A DNA stretch of 64,000 bases from NCBI GenBank assembly GCA_001972305.1, contig BDDD01005715.1, positions 43,574 to 107,573 of the forward strand. Reading direction: 5' to 3'. Positions 10,065 through 21,804 of this stretch are shown here, piece after piece. Below the pieces are notes generated by a model. That model did not search any database. It saw only the letters and a list, made by a program, of their open reading frames with translations, and was not told the origin of the DNA. The first letter of the stretch is position 1; every line of letters begins with the position of its first letter. The stretch comes from Cephalotus follicularis (Eukaryota > Streptophyta > Magnoliopsida > Oxalidales > Cephalotaceae). The position numbers and the translations under genes were made by a program.

Positions 10065-12659
10065 TGTTTGCCGCTATTTCTGCGTCAAATTCGCGTTCCG
10101 AGATCGTTTACTGGGTCAATTTATCATTTTTATATCTCTGCGGGCGTAATCGTAAATTTCAAAAATTCGTGTTTTAAGTCGTTTCAACGTTTATTTTTGC
10201 AGACAGTACAAATGAATAGTCGTAAGTTGTTTGCCGCTATTACGAGGTCAAATTCGCGTTCCGAGATCGTTTAGTGCGTCTATTTATCGTTTTTATATCT
10301 CTAGGGGCGTAATCGTAAATTTTAAAAATTCGTGTTTTCATTTTTTTCAACATTTCTTTTTGCAGACAGTACAAAGAAATCGTCGTAAGTTGTTTGCCGC
10401 GATTCCGGGGTAAAATTTGCGTTTCGATATCGTTTAGTGGGTCAATTATGGTTTTTATATCTATAGGGGCGTAATCGTAAATTTTAAAAATTCGTGTTTT
10501 CAGTCGTTTCAACGTTTCTTTTTGCAGACAGTACAAAAGAATCACCGTAAGTTGTTTGCCGCTAGTTCTGGGTCAAATTCGCGTTTCGAGATCGTTTAGT
10601 GCGTCAATTTATCGTTTTTATATCTCTAGGGGCGGAATCGTAAATTTCAAAAATTTATATTTTCAATCGTTTCAACGTATCTTTTTGCAGACAGTATAAT
10701 GGAATCGTTGTAAGTTGTTTGCCATAATTTCGGGGCCAAATTCGCGTTCCGAGATCGTTTAGTGAGTCAATTTATCGTTTTTATATCTCTAGGGCCGTAA
10801 TCGTAAATTTCAAAAATTCGTGTCTTCAGACGTTTCAACGTTTCTTTTTGCAAACAGTACAAAGGAATCGTCGTAAGTTGTTTGCCGCTATTTCTGCGTC
10901 AAATTCGCGTTCCGAGATCGTTTATTGGGTCAATTTATCGTTTTTATATCTCTATGGGCGTAATCATAAATTTCAAAAATTCGTGTTTTCAGTCGTTTCA
11001 ACGTTTCTTTTTTCAGACAGTACAAAGTAATCGTGGTAAGTTTTTTGCCGCTATTACGGAGTCAAATTTGTGTTCCGAGATCGTTTAGTGCGTCAATTTA
11101 TCGTTTTTATATCTCTAGGGGCGTAATCGTAAATTTTGAAAATTTGTGTCTTCAGACGTTTCAACGTTTCTTTTTGCAAACAATACAAATGAATCGTCGT
11201 AAGTTGTTTGCCGCTATTTCTGCGTCAAATTCGCGTTCCAAGATCGTTTATTGAGTCAATTTATCGTTTTTATATCTCTAGGGGCGTAATCGTAAATTTC
11301 AAAAATTTGGGTTTTCAGTCGTTTCAACGTTTCTTTTTGCAGACAGTACAAAGGAATTGTCTTAAGTTATTTGCCGCTATTACGAGGTCAAATTCGCGTC
11401 CCGAGATCGTTTAGTGCGTCAATTTATAGTTTTTATATCTCTTGGGGCGTAATCATAAATTTCAAAAATTCGTATTTTCAGTCGTTTGAACGTTTCTTTT
11501 TGCGGACGGTACAAAGGAATTGTCTTATGTTGTTTGCCGATATTTCTGGGTAAAATTCGCGTTCCGAGATCGTTTAGTGGGACAATTTATCGTTTTTATA
11601 TATCTAGGGGCGTAATCGTAAATTTTGAAAATTTTTGTTTTCATTTGTTTCAACGTTTGTTTTTGCAGACAATACAAATGAATCATCGTAAGCTGTTTGC
11701 CGCGATTTCGATGTCAAATTCGCGTTCCGAGATCGTTTAGTTCGTCAATTAATCAGTTTTATATCTCTAGTAATCGTAAATTTCAAAAATTCATGTTTTC
11801 AGTCGTTTCAACGTTTCTTTTTGCAGGCAGTACAAAAGAATCGTCGTAAGTTGTTTGCTGCTATTACGGGGTCAAATTCGCGTTCCGAGATCGTTCAGTG
11901 CGTCAATTTATCGTTTTTATATCTCTAGAAGCGTAATCGTAAATTTAGAAAATTCGTGTTTTTAGTCGTTTCAACGTTTGTTTTTGCAGACAGTACAAAT
12001 GAATCGTCGTAAGTTTTTTGCAGCCATTTCGGGGTAAAATTCGCGTTTCAAGATCGTTTAATGGGTTAATTTATCGTTTTTATATCCCTAGGGGCGTAAT
12101 CGTAAATTTTAAAAATTCATGTTTTCAGTGGTTTCAACATTACTTTTTGCAGACAGTACAAAGGAATCGCCGTAAGCCGTTTGCCGCTATTACGGTGTCA
12201 AATTCACGTACTGAGCTCGTTTAGTGCGTCAATTTATCGTTTTTATATCTCTAGAGGCGTAATCGTAAATTTAGAAAATTCGAGGTTTCAGTCTTTTCAA
12301 CGTTTCTTTCTGTAGACAGTACAAAGAAATCGTCGTAAGTTTTTTGCCGTGATTTCGGGGTAAAATTCGAGTTCGAGATTGTTTAGTGGGTCAATTTATC
12401 GTTTTTATATCTCTAGGGGCGTAATCGTAAATTTTAAAAATTTGTGTTTTTAGTCGTTTCAACGTTTATTTTTGCAGACAATACAAAGGAATCGTTGAAA
12501 GTTTTTTGCCGCTATTTCTGGGTCAAATTCGCGTTCCGAGATCGTTTAGTGGGACAATTTATAGTTTTTATATCTCTAAGGGCGTAATCGTAAATTTTAA
12601 AAATTCATGTTTTCAGTCGTTTCAACGTTTCATTTTGCAGACAATATAAATGCATCGTC

Positions 12660-13670
12660 GTAAGTTGTTTGCCGCGATTTCGGGGTCAAATTCACGTTCC
12701 AAGATCGTCTAGTCCGTCAATTTATCGGTTTTATATCTCTAGGGGCTTAATCGTAAATTTCAAAAATTCTGTTTTTTGTCGTTTGACGTTTCTTTTTGCA
12801 GACAGTACAAAGGATTCGTCGTAAGTTGTTTGTCGCTTCCGAGATCGTTTAGTGCGTCAATTTATCGTTTTTATATCTCTAGGGGCGTAATCGTAAATTT
12901 AGAAAATTCGTGTTTTCAGTCTTTTCAACGTTTCTTTTGCAGACAGTACAAAGAAATCGTCGTACGTTGTTTTCCACGATTTCGGTGTCAAATTCGCGTT
13001 TCGAGATCGTTTATTGCGTCAATTTATCGTTTTTATATCTGTAGGGGCATAATCGTAAATTTTGAAAATTTGTGTTTTCAGTCGTTTCAACGTTTCTTGT
13101 TGTAGACAGTACAAAGGAATCGTTGTAAGTTGTTTGCCGCTTTTACAGGCTCAAATTCGCATTCCGAGATCGTTTAGTGCGTCAATTTATCGTTTTTATA
13201 TCTCTAGGGGCGTAATCGTAAATTTAGAAAATTCGTGTTTTCAGACTTTTCAACGTTTCTTTTGCAGACAGTACAAAGAAATCGTTGTATATTTTTTGTC
13301 ACAATTTCGAGGTCAAATTCGCGTTTCGAGATCGTTTAGCGCGTCAATTTATCGGTTTTATATCTGTAGTGGCGTAATCGTAAATTTTGAAAATTCATGT
13401 TTTCATTCGTTTCAACGTTTCTTTTTGTAAACAGTAGAAAGGAATCCTCCTAAGTTGTTAGCCGCGATTTCAGAGTCAAATTCACGTTCCGATATCGTTT
13501 AGTGGGTCAATTTATCGTTTTTATATCTCTAGGGGCGTAATCGCAAATTTTAAAAATTCATTTTTTCAGTCGTTTCAACGTTTCTTTTTGCAGGCAGTAC
13601 AAAGTAATCTTTGTAAGTTGTTTGCCGATATTACGGTGTCAAATTCGCGTTTCGAGATCGTTTAGTGCGT
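12660..13670. repeat. Satellite segment duplicated at 14.54-15.9 kb
   Basis: Rare variants are shared in order with 14.54-15.9 kb. Examples are CAAGATCGTCTAGTCC (12700) with CAAGATCGTTTAGTCC (14588), ACAATTTCGA (13301 and 15539), and GGAATCCTCCTAAGTTGTTA (13441 and 15679). The offset is 1888 bp at the left and 2238 bp further right, a change of about two monomers plus the 23 bp missing near 12838. The segment is therefore a duplication altered by gain or loss of whole monomers. Confidence 0.7.
12829..12846. other. Shortened satellite monomer (junction)
   Basis: Landmarks at 12700 and 12840 are 140 bp apart, so the monomer is about 23 bp short. The join runs TTGTCGCT directly into TCCGAGATCG, skipping the GGGTCAAATTCGCG part. 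Confidence 0.8.
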
Positions 13671-13684
13671 CAAAAATTCGTGTT
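13664..13684. other. Shortened satellite monomer (junction)
   Basis: CGAGAT landmarks at 13653 and 13772 are 119 bp apart, so this monomer lacks about 44 bp. AGTGCGTCAA runs straight into AAATTCGTG, skipping the TTTATCGTTTTTATATC to CGTAAATTT part. Confidence 0.82.
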
Positions 13685-13710
13685 TTCAGTCGTTTCAACG
13701 TTTTTTTTGC

Positions 13711-14400
13711 CGACAGTACAAATGAATCGTCGTAAGTTTTTTGCCGCTATTATGGGGTTAAATTCACGTTCCGAGATGATTTAGTACGGCAATTTATCGT
13801 GTTTATATCACTAGGGGCGTAATCGTCAATTTCAAAAATTCGTGTTTTCAATCATTTCAACGTTTATTTTGCCAGACAGTACAAAGGAATCGTCGAAAGT
13901 TGTTTGCCGCTATTTTTGGGTCAAATTCGCGTTCCGAGATCGTTTAGTGGGTCAATTTATCGTTTTTATATTTCTAAGGGCGTAATCGTAAAATTTGAAA
14001 ATTAATGTTTTCAGTCGTTTCAACATTTTTTTTTGCAGACAGTAGAAATGAATCATCGTAAGTTGTTTCCGGTGATTTTGGGGTCAATTTTACTTTCCGA
14101 GATCGTTTAGTGCGTCAATTTATCGGTTTTATATCTATAGTGGCGTAATCGTAAATTTTGAAAATTCATGTTTTCATTCGTTTCAACGTTTCTTTTTGCA
14201 GACAGTACAAAGGAATCGTCGTAAGTTGTTAGCCGCGATTTCGGGGTCAAATTCGCGTTCCGAGATCGTGTAGTGGGTCAATTTATGTTTTTTATATCTC
14301 TAGAGGCGTGATCGCAAATTTTGAAAATTCATGTTTTCAGTCGTTTCAACGTTTTTTTTTTGCAGACAGTACAAAGTAATTGTCGTAAGTTGTTTGCCGC
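13711..14400. repeat. Satellite segment duplicated from/to 5.53-6.40 kb
   Basis: Shared rare variants with 5.53-6.40 kb include TTATATCACTAGG (5621 and 13803), GCCAGACAGTAC, CAATTTT in place of CAAATTC, and GATCGTGTAGTGGG. The offset changes from 8182 to about 8021 bp along the segment, one monomer fewer in this copy. The two copies lie on opposite sides of solo LTR B. Confidence 0.68.
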
Positions 14401-17400
14401 TATTTCTGGGTCAAATTCACGTTCCGAGATCGTTTAGTGGGACAATTTATAGTTTTTATATCTCTAGGGGCGTAATCGTAAATTTTAAAAATTCATGTTT
14501 TCAGTCCTTTCAACGTTTCTTTTTGCAAACAGTACAAATGCATCGCCGTAAGTTGTTTGCCACGTTTTTGGGGTCAAATTCACGTTCCAAGATCGTTTAG
14601 TCCATCAATTTATCGGTTTTATATCTCTAGGGGCGTAATCGTAAATTTCAAAAATTCGTGTTTTCAGTCGTTTGAACGTTTCTTTTTGCAGACAGTACAA
14701 AGGATTCGTCGTAAGTTGTTTGCCGCTATTTCGGGGTCAAATTCGCTTTTCGAGATCGTTTAGTGCGTCAATTTATCGTGTTTATATCTCTAGGGGCGTA
14801 ATCGTAAATTTTGAAAATTCGTGTTTTCAGTCGTTTCAACGTTTCTTGTTGTAGACAGTACAAAGGAATCGTCGTAAGTTGTTTGCCGCTATTACGGGCT
14901 CAAATTCGCGTTCCGAGATCGTTTATTGCGTCAATTTATCGTTTTTATATATTTAGGGGCGTAATCGTAAATTTAGAAAATTTGTGTTTTCAGTCCTTAC
15001 AACGTTTCTTTTTGCATATAGTACAAAGAAATCGTCGAAAGTTGTTTGCCGCGATTTCGGTGTCAAATTCGCGTTTCGAGATAGTTTAGTTGGACAATTT
15101 ATCGTTTTTATAACTCTAGGGGCGTAATCGTAAATTTTGAAAATTAATGTTTTCAGTCGTTTCAACGTTTCTTCTTGCTGACAGTACAAAGTAATCGTTG
15201 TAAGTTTTTTGCCGCTATTACGGGGTCAAATTTGCGTTCCGAGATCGTTTAGTGCGTCGATTTATCGTTTTTATATCTCTAGGGGCGTAATCGTAAATTT
15301 TGAATATTCGTGTTTTCAGTCGTTTCAAAGGTACTTTTTGCATAGAGTACAAAGGAATCGTCGTAAATTGTTTGCCGCTATTACGGGTCAAATTCGCGTT
15401 CTGATATCGTTTAGTGCCTCAATTTATCGGTTTTATATCTCTAGTTGCGTAATCGTAAATTTTGAAAATTCGTGTTTTCAGTCGTTTCAACGTTTCTTTT
15501 TGCAGACAGTACAAAGAAATCGTCGTAAATTTTTTGTCACAATTTCGATGTCAAATTCGCGTTTCGAGATCGTTTTGTACGTCAATTTATCGGTTTTATA
15601 TCTGTAGTGACGTAATTGTAAATTTTGAAAATTCATGTTTTCATTCGTTTCAACGTTTCTTTTTGTAAACAGTACAAAGGAATCCTCCTAAGTTGTTAGC
15701 CGTGATTTCGGGGTCAAATTTACGTTCCGATATCGTTTAGTGGGTCAATTTATCGTTTTTTATATCTCTAGGGGCGTAATCGCAAATTCTAAAAATTCAT
15801 TTTTTCAGTCGTTTCAACGTTTCTTTTTGTAGGCAGTACAAAGTAATCTTTGTAAGTTGTTTGCCGATATTACGGGGTCAAATTCGCGTTTCGAGATCGT
15901 TTAGTGGGACCATTTATCGTTTTTATATCTCAAGGGGCGTAATCGTAAATTTTGAAAATTCATATTTTAAGTCGTTTCAACGTTTCTTCTTGCAGAGAGT
16001 ACAAAGTAATCGTTGTAAGTTGTTTGCCGCTATTACGGGGTCAAATTAACGTTCCGAGATCGTTTAGTGCGTCGATTTATCGTTTTTATATCTCTAGAGG
16101 CGTAATCGTAAATTTTAAAAATTCGTGTTTTCAGTCATTTCAACGTTTCCTTTTGTAGACGGTACAAATGAATAATGATAAGTTATTTGCCGTGATTTCG
16201 GGGTCAAATTCGCGTTCCGATATCGTTTAGTGGGTCAATTTATCGTTTTTATATCTCTAAGAGCGTAATCGTAAATTTTGAAATTCGTGTTTTCAGTCGT
16301 TTCAACGTTTCTTTTTGCAGACAGTACAAAGGAATCGTCGTAAGTTGTTTGCCGCTATTACGGGGTCAAATTCGCGTTCTGAGATCCTTTAGTGCGTCAA
16401 TTTATCAGTTTTATATCTCTAGGGGCGTAATCGTAAATTTTGAAAATTCGTGTTTTCAGTTGTTTTAACGTTTCTTTTTGCAAACAGTACAAAGGAATCG
16501 TTGTAAATTGTTTACCGCTATTACGGGCTCAAATTCGCGTTCTGAGATCGTTTATTGCGTTAATTTATCGTTTTTATATCTCTAGGGGCGTAATCGTAAA
16601 TTTAAAAAATTCGTGTTTTCAGTCATTTCAATGTTTATTTTTGCAGACAGTACAAAGAAATCGTCGTAAGTTTTTTGCCGCGATTTCAGGGTAAAATTCG
16701 GGTTTCGAGATCGTTTAGTGTGTCAATTTATCGTTTTTATATCTCTAGTGGCGTAATCGTGAATTTTGGAAATTCATGTTTTCAGTCGTTTCAACGTTTC
16801 TTCTTGCAGACAGTACAAAAAAATCCTTGTAAGTTGTTTGTCGCTATTACGGGGTCATATTCGCGTTCTGAGATCGTTTAGTGCATCGATTTATCGTTTT
16901 TATATCTCTAGAGACATAATCGTAAATTTTAAAAATTCGTGTTTTCAGTCATTTCAACGTTTCCTTTTACAAATAGTACAAATGAATCATCGTAAGTTAT
17001 TTGTCGCGATTTCGGGGTCAAATTCACGTTCCGAGGTCGTTTAGTGCGTCAATTTATCGGTTTTATATCTCTAGCGCGTAATCGTAATTTTTGAAAATTC
17101 ATGTTTTCACTCGTTTCAACGATTCTTTTTACAGACAGTACAAATGAATCGTCGTAAGTTGTTTGCCACGATTTTGAGGTCAAATTCGCCTTCCGAGATC
17201 GTTTAGTGGGTCAATTTATCGTTTTTTTATCTCTAGGGGCGTAATCGTAAATTTCGAAAATTCGTGTCTTCAGTCGTTTCAACGTTTCTTTTTGTAGACA
17301 GTTCAAAGGAATCGTCGTAAGTTGTTTGCCCCGATTTCTGGGTCAAATTCGCGTTCCGAGATCGTTTTGTGGGTCAATTCATCGCTTTTATATCTCTAAG

Positions 17401-17488
17401 GGCGTAATCATAAATTTTGAAAATTCGTGTTTTCAGTCGTTTCAACGTTTCTTTTTATAGACAGTACAAAGGAATCGTCGTGAGTTGT

Positions 17489-17695
17489 TTGCCGCGATTT
17501 CGTGGTAAAATTCTCCTTTCGAGATCGTTTAGTGGGTCAATTTATATTTTTTACATCTCTCGGGGCGTAAGTGTAAATTTTGAAAATTCATGTTTCCAGT
17601 CGTTTCAACGTTTCTTCTCGGAGACAGTACAAAGTAATCGTTGTATGTTGTTTGCCGCTATCACGGGATCAAATTCGCGTTCCGAGATCGTTTAG
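17489..17695. repeat. Satellite segment, twin of 20588-20791
   Basis: An unusual monomer pair has AAAATTCTCCTTTCGAG, TTTATATTTTTTACATCTC and GGGGCGTAAGTGTAAATTTT. It recurs at 20.59-20.79 kb at an offset of 3095 bp, about 19 monomers. Differences between the two are few by eye. Confidence 0.78.
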
Positions 17696-20587
17696 TGCGT
17701 CGATTTATCGTTTTTATATCTCTAGGGGCGTAATCGTAAATTTTGAAAATCCATGTTTTCAGTCCTTTCAACGTTTCTTCTCTCAGACAGTACAAAGTAA
17801 TCGTTGTAAGTTTTTTGCCGCAATTACGGTGTCAAATTCGCGTTCCGAGATCGTTTACTGCGTCGATTTATCGTTTTTTTTATCTCTAGGGACGTAATCG
17901 TAAATTTTGAAAATTCGTGTTTTCAGTCGTTTCAACGTTTCTTTTTGCAGACAGTACAAAGTAATTGCTGTAAGTTGTTGGCCGCTATTACGGGGTCAAA
18001 TTCGCGTTCCGAGATAGTTTAGTGCGTCAATTTATAGTTTTTATATCTATAAGGGCGTAATCGTAAATTTATAAAATTTATTTTTTCAGTCGTTTCAACG
18101 TTTCTTTTTGCAGACGGTACAATTGAATCGTCGTAAGTTTTTTGCCGCGATTTCGGGGTCAAATTCGGGTTCCGATATCGTTTAGTGGGTCAATTTATCG
18201 TTTTTAAATCTCTAGGGGCTTAATCGTAAATTTTAAAAATTCATGTTTTCAGTCGTTTCAACGTTTATTTTTCCAGACAGTACAAATGAATCGTCGTAAG
18301 TTATTTGCCGCTATTACGGGGTCAAATTCTCGTTCCGAGATCGTTTAGTGCGTCAATTTATCGTTTTTATATCTCTAGGGGCGTAATCGTAAATTTCAAA
18401 AATGTGTTTTTTCAGTTGTTTCAACGATTCTTTTTGTAGACAGTACAAAGGAATCGTCGTAAGTTTTTTGCCCCTATTTCTGGGTCAAATTCGCGTTCCG
18501 AGATCATTTAGCGGGTCAATTTATCGTTTTTATATCTCTAGGGGCGTAATCGTAAATTTTGAAAATTCGTGTTTTCAGTCGTTTCAACATTTCTCTTTGC
18601 AGACAGTACAAAGGAATCGTCGTAAGTTGTTTGCTGCTATTACGGGGTCAAATTCGCGTTCCGAGATTGTTTAGTGCGTCAATTTATCGTTTTTATATAT
18701 CTAGAAGCGTAATTATAAATTTAGAAAATTCGTGTTTTAAGTCGTTTCAACGTTTCTTTTTGCAGACAGTACAAAGGAATTGTCGTAAGTTTTTTGACGT
18801 GATTTCGGGGTAAAAATGGTGTTTTGAGATCGTTTAGTGGGTCAATTTATCGTTTTTATATCTCTAGGGGCGTAATCGTAAATTTTGAAAATCCATGTTT
18901 TCAGTCGTTTCAACGTTTCTTCTCTCAGACAGTACAAAGTAATCGTTGTAAGTTGTTTACCGCTATTACGGGGTCAAATTCGCGTTCTGAGATCGTTTAG
19001 TGCGTCGATTTATCGTTTTTATATCTCTAAGGGCGTAATCGTAAATTTTGAAAATTCGTGTTTTCAGTAGTTTCAATGTTTTTTTTTGCAGATAGTACAA
19101 AGAAATCGTTGTAAGTTGTTGGCCGCTATTACGGGGTCAAATTCGCGTTCCGAGATCGTTTAGTGCCTCGATTTATCATTTTTATATCTCTAGGGGTGTA
19201 ATCATAAATTTATAAAATTCGTTTTTTCAGTCGTTTCAACGTTTCTTTTTGCAGACAGTACAAATGAATCGTCGTAAGTTTTTTGCCGCGATTTTGGGGT
19301 CAAATTAGCGTTCCGAGATCGTTTAGTGGGTCAATTTATCGTTTTTAAATATTTAGGGGCTTAATCGTAAATTTTGAAAATTCATGTTTTCAGTCGTTTC
19401 AACGTTTATTTTTGCAGACAGTAAAAATGAATCGTCGTAAGTTGTTGGCCGCTATTACGGGGTCAAATTCGCGTTCCGAGATCATTTAGTGCGTCAATTT
19501 ATCGTTTTTATATCTCTAGGGGCGTAATCGTAAATTTCAACAATTCGTGTTTTCAGTCGTTTCAACGTTTCTTTTTGTAGACACTACAAAGGAATCCTCT
19601 TAAGTTGTTTGCCGCTATTTCTGGGTCAAATTCGCGTTCCGAGATCGTTTAGTGCGTCGATTTATCGTTTTTATATCTCTACAGACGTAATCGTAAATTT
19701 TGAAAATTCATGTTTTCAGTCGTTTCAACGTTACTTTTTGCAGACAATACAAAGGAATCGTCGTAAGTTGTTCGCCGCTATTACGGGGTCAAATTCGCTT
19801 TCCGAGATTGTTTAGTGCGTCAATTTGACGTTTTTATATCTCTAGGGGCGTAATCGTAAATCTAGAAAATTCGTGTTTTCAGTCTTTTCAATGTTTCTTT
19901 TTGCAGACAGTACAAAGTAATCGTCGTAAGTTGTTGGCCGCTATTACGGGGTCAAATTCGCGTTCTGAGATCGTTTAGTGCGTCTATTTATCGTTTTTAT
20001 ATCTCTAGGGGCGTAATCGTAAATTTAGAAAAGTCGTGTTTTCAGTCGTTTCAACGTTTATTTTGGCAGACTGTACAAATGAATCGTCGTAAGTTGTTTG
20101 GCACTATTACAGGGTCAAATTGGCGTTCGAGATCGTTCAGTACGTCCATTTATCATTTTTATATCTCTAGGGGCGTAATCGTAAATTTCAACAAATCGTG
20201 TTTTTAGTCGTTTCAACGTTTCTTTTTGCATACCGTACAAAGGAATCGTCTTAAGTTGTTTGCCGCTATTTTTGGGTCAAATTCGCGTTCTGAGATCATT
20301 TAGTCGGACAATTTATTGTTTTTATAACCTAGGGACATAATTGTAAATTTTGAAAATTCATGTTTTAAGTCGTTTCAACTTTTTTTTTGCAGACAGAACA
20401 AATGAATCGTTATAAGTTATTTGCTGCTATTACGAGGTCAAATTCGCGTTCCGAGATCGTTTGGTGCGTCAATTTATCGTTTTTATATCTCTAGAAGCGT
20501 AATCGTAAATTTAGAAATTTCGCGTTTTCAGTCGTTTCAACGTTTCTTTTTGCAGAAAGTATAAAGGAATCGTCATAAGTTTTTTGC

Positions 20588-20791
20588 CGCGATTTCGTGG
20601 TAAAATTCTCCTTTCGAGATCGTTTAGTGGGTCAATTTATATTTTTTACATCTCTCGGGGCGTAAGTGTAAATTTTGAAAATTCATGTTTCCAGTCGTTT
20701 CAACGTTTCTTCTTGCAGACAGTACAAAGTAATCGTTGTATGTTGTTTTCCGCTATCATGGGATCAAATTCGCGTTCGGAGATCGTTTAGT
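20588..20791. repeat. Satellite segment, twin of 17489-17695
   Basis: This is the second copy of the rare monomer pair, with the same TTTACATCTCTCGGGGCG and GTTTCCAGTCG variants. Confidence 0.78.
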
Positions 20792-21283
20792 GCGTCGATT
20801 TATCGTTTTTATATCTCTAGGGGCGTAATCGTAAATTTAAAAAATTTGTGTTTTCTGTCGTTTCAACGTTTGTTTTTGCAGACAGTACAAAGTAATCGTC
20901 GTAAGTTGTTTGCCACTATTTCGGGGTCAAATTCGCGTTCCGAGATCCTTTAGTGCGTCAATTTATCGGTTTTATATATCTAGGGGTGTAATCGTAAATT
21001 TTGAAAATTCATGTTTTCAGTCGTTTCAACGTTTCTTTTTGCAGACAGTACAAAGGAATTTTTGTAAGTTGTTTGCCGCTATTACGGGGTCAAATTCGCG
21101 TTCCGTGATCGCTTAGTGCGTCGATTTATCGTTTTTATATCTCTAGGGGCGTAATCGTAAATTTTAAAAATTGGTGTTTTCAGTCGTTTCAACGTTTCTT
21201 TTTGCAGACAGTACAAAGTAATCGTCGTAAGTTTTTGGCCGCTATTACGGGGTCAAATTCGCGTTCTGAGATCGTTTAGTGCG

Positions 21284-21300
21284 TCGATTTATATCTCTAG
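21284..21300. other. Satellite monomer with 9-bp loss
   Basis: CGATTTATATCTCTAGG is seen where the consensus has TTTATCGTTTTTATATC. One ATCGTTTTT-length step is missing, as expected from slippage between the flanking TTTAT repeats. The opposite change, an extra ATCGTTTTT, is at 59232-59250. Confidence 0.75.
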
Positions 21301-21326
21301 GGGCGTAATCATAAATTTAGAAAATT

Positions 21327-21506
21327 CGTCCGAGATTGACTTATGAAGAAAGGCCGACAAGGATTGTTGATCGAATGGAAAAGGTTCTGAGGAACAAGAC
21401 CATCCCTATGGTCAAAGTGCTGTGGCGTTTTCACGGAGCGGAAGAAGCTACGTGGGAGCGTGAGGACGAGATGAAGGAAACATTTCCCTACTTGTTCGGA
21501 ATGTAA
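21327..21506 (+). pseudogene. Chromovirus integrase C-terminal chromodomain remnant
   Basis: A 59-codon open stretch ends at TAA (21504-21506). It encodes the end of the pol polyprotein, with LTYEERPTRIVDR followed by VLRNKTIPMVKVLWRFHG and EEATWEREDEM, then a terminal FPYLFGM. In plant chromoviruses (Tekay/Del, Galadriel, Reina) this pattern is the chromodomain after integrase, and it is thought to steer insertion toward methylated-histone heterochromatin. The VLW and ATWE tryptophans are visible. Assignment to Tekay/Del rests on this tail plus LTR length. Only this tail is present, so the remnant is not functional. Confidence 0.9.
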
Positions 21507-21538
21507 TGGAAGGCTAAATTCGAGGACGAATTTTCTTT

Positions 21539-21551
21539 AAGGAGGGGGGAA
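21539..21551 (+). other. Polypurine tract of copy C
   Basis: A 13-nt purine run, AAGGAGGGGGGAA, lies immediately before the LTR terminus TGTAATAACC. It is the expected primer site for plus-strand DNA synthesis in LTR retrotransposons and fixes the LTR start at 21552. Confidence 0.92.
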
Positions 21552-21724
21552 TGTAATAACCGTAACTTCAATTAATATATATTGATCCGAATTTGAAATA
21601 AAATATGCATTTTAATTGAGTTATTTGTCCAATTGTTTTGATTTCTATGATTGGTAAATGTTTGGGGTGAATTGATATGCAATTGGTGAAGTATCAAAGA
21701 CTAGGAACCCTAATCTAACTTAGA

Positions 21725-21804
21725 CAGCCGACTGCCACAGGGCAGCAGTCGACTGGTTGCCACGTGAGGAGAGCAGTCGACTGCCCATTAAATCCAGTCG
21801 ACTG
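21725..21804 (+). promoter_or_regulatory. Palindromic decamer cluster 1 with G-box, LTR copy C
   Basis: Four decamers start at 21725 (CAGCCGACTG), 21746, 21774 and 21795 (all CAGTCGACTG), spaced 21, 28 and 21 bp. The widened middle spacer holds CACGTG, a plant G-box core, at 21761-21766. Function is inferred. Confidence 0.78.

Larger units (their letters stand above)
10060..21326. repeat. 163-bp satellite array, block 3
   Basis: About 69 monomers in the common orientation. Internal rearrangements include shortened monomers near 12838 and 13675 and a 9-bp loss near 21291. Duplicated segments are 12.66-13.67 with 14.54-15.9 kb, and 17.49-17.70 with 20.59-20.79 kb. A variant with TTTAGAAAATTCG in the middle of the monomer is frequent here. 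The block ends inside a monomer where the chromovirus fragment begins, with no target duplication. No gene is present. Confidence 0.97.

Noticed and set aside
10240-10545. Minus-strand frames within the satellite (also 14953-15189 and 41644-41835)
   Set aside because: They are the antisense translation of the same tandem monomer, with no independent coding signal.
10060-21326. CENP-B-box-like or telomere-like motifs in the satellite
   Set aside because: No match to the CENP-B core (TTCG....A..CGGG) and no TTTAGGG runs were seen. TTTAGTG in each monomer is a single, non-tandem word.
21760-21767. CACGTG G-box as proof of a light- or stress-driven LTR promoter
   Set aside because: A six-base palindrome is common by chance and is absent from copies A and B. 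It is kept only as a low-interest note.
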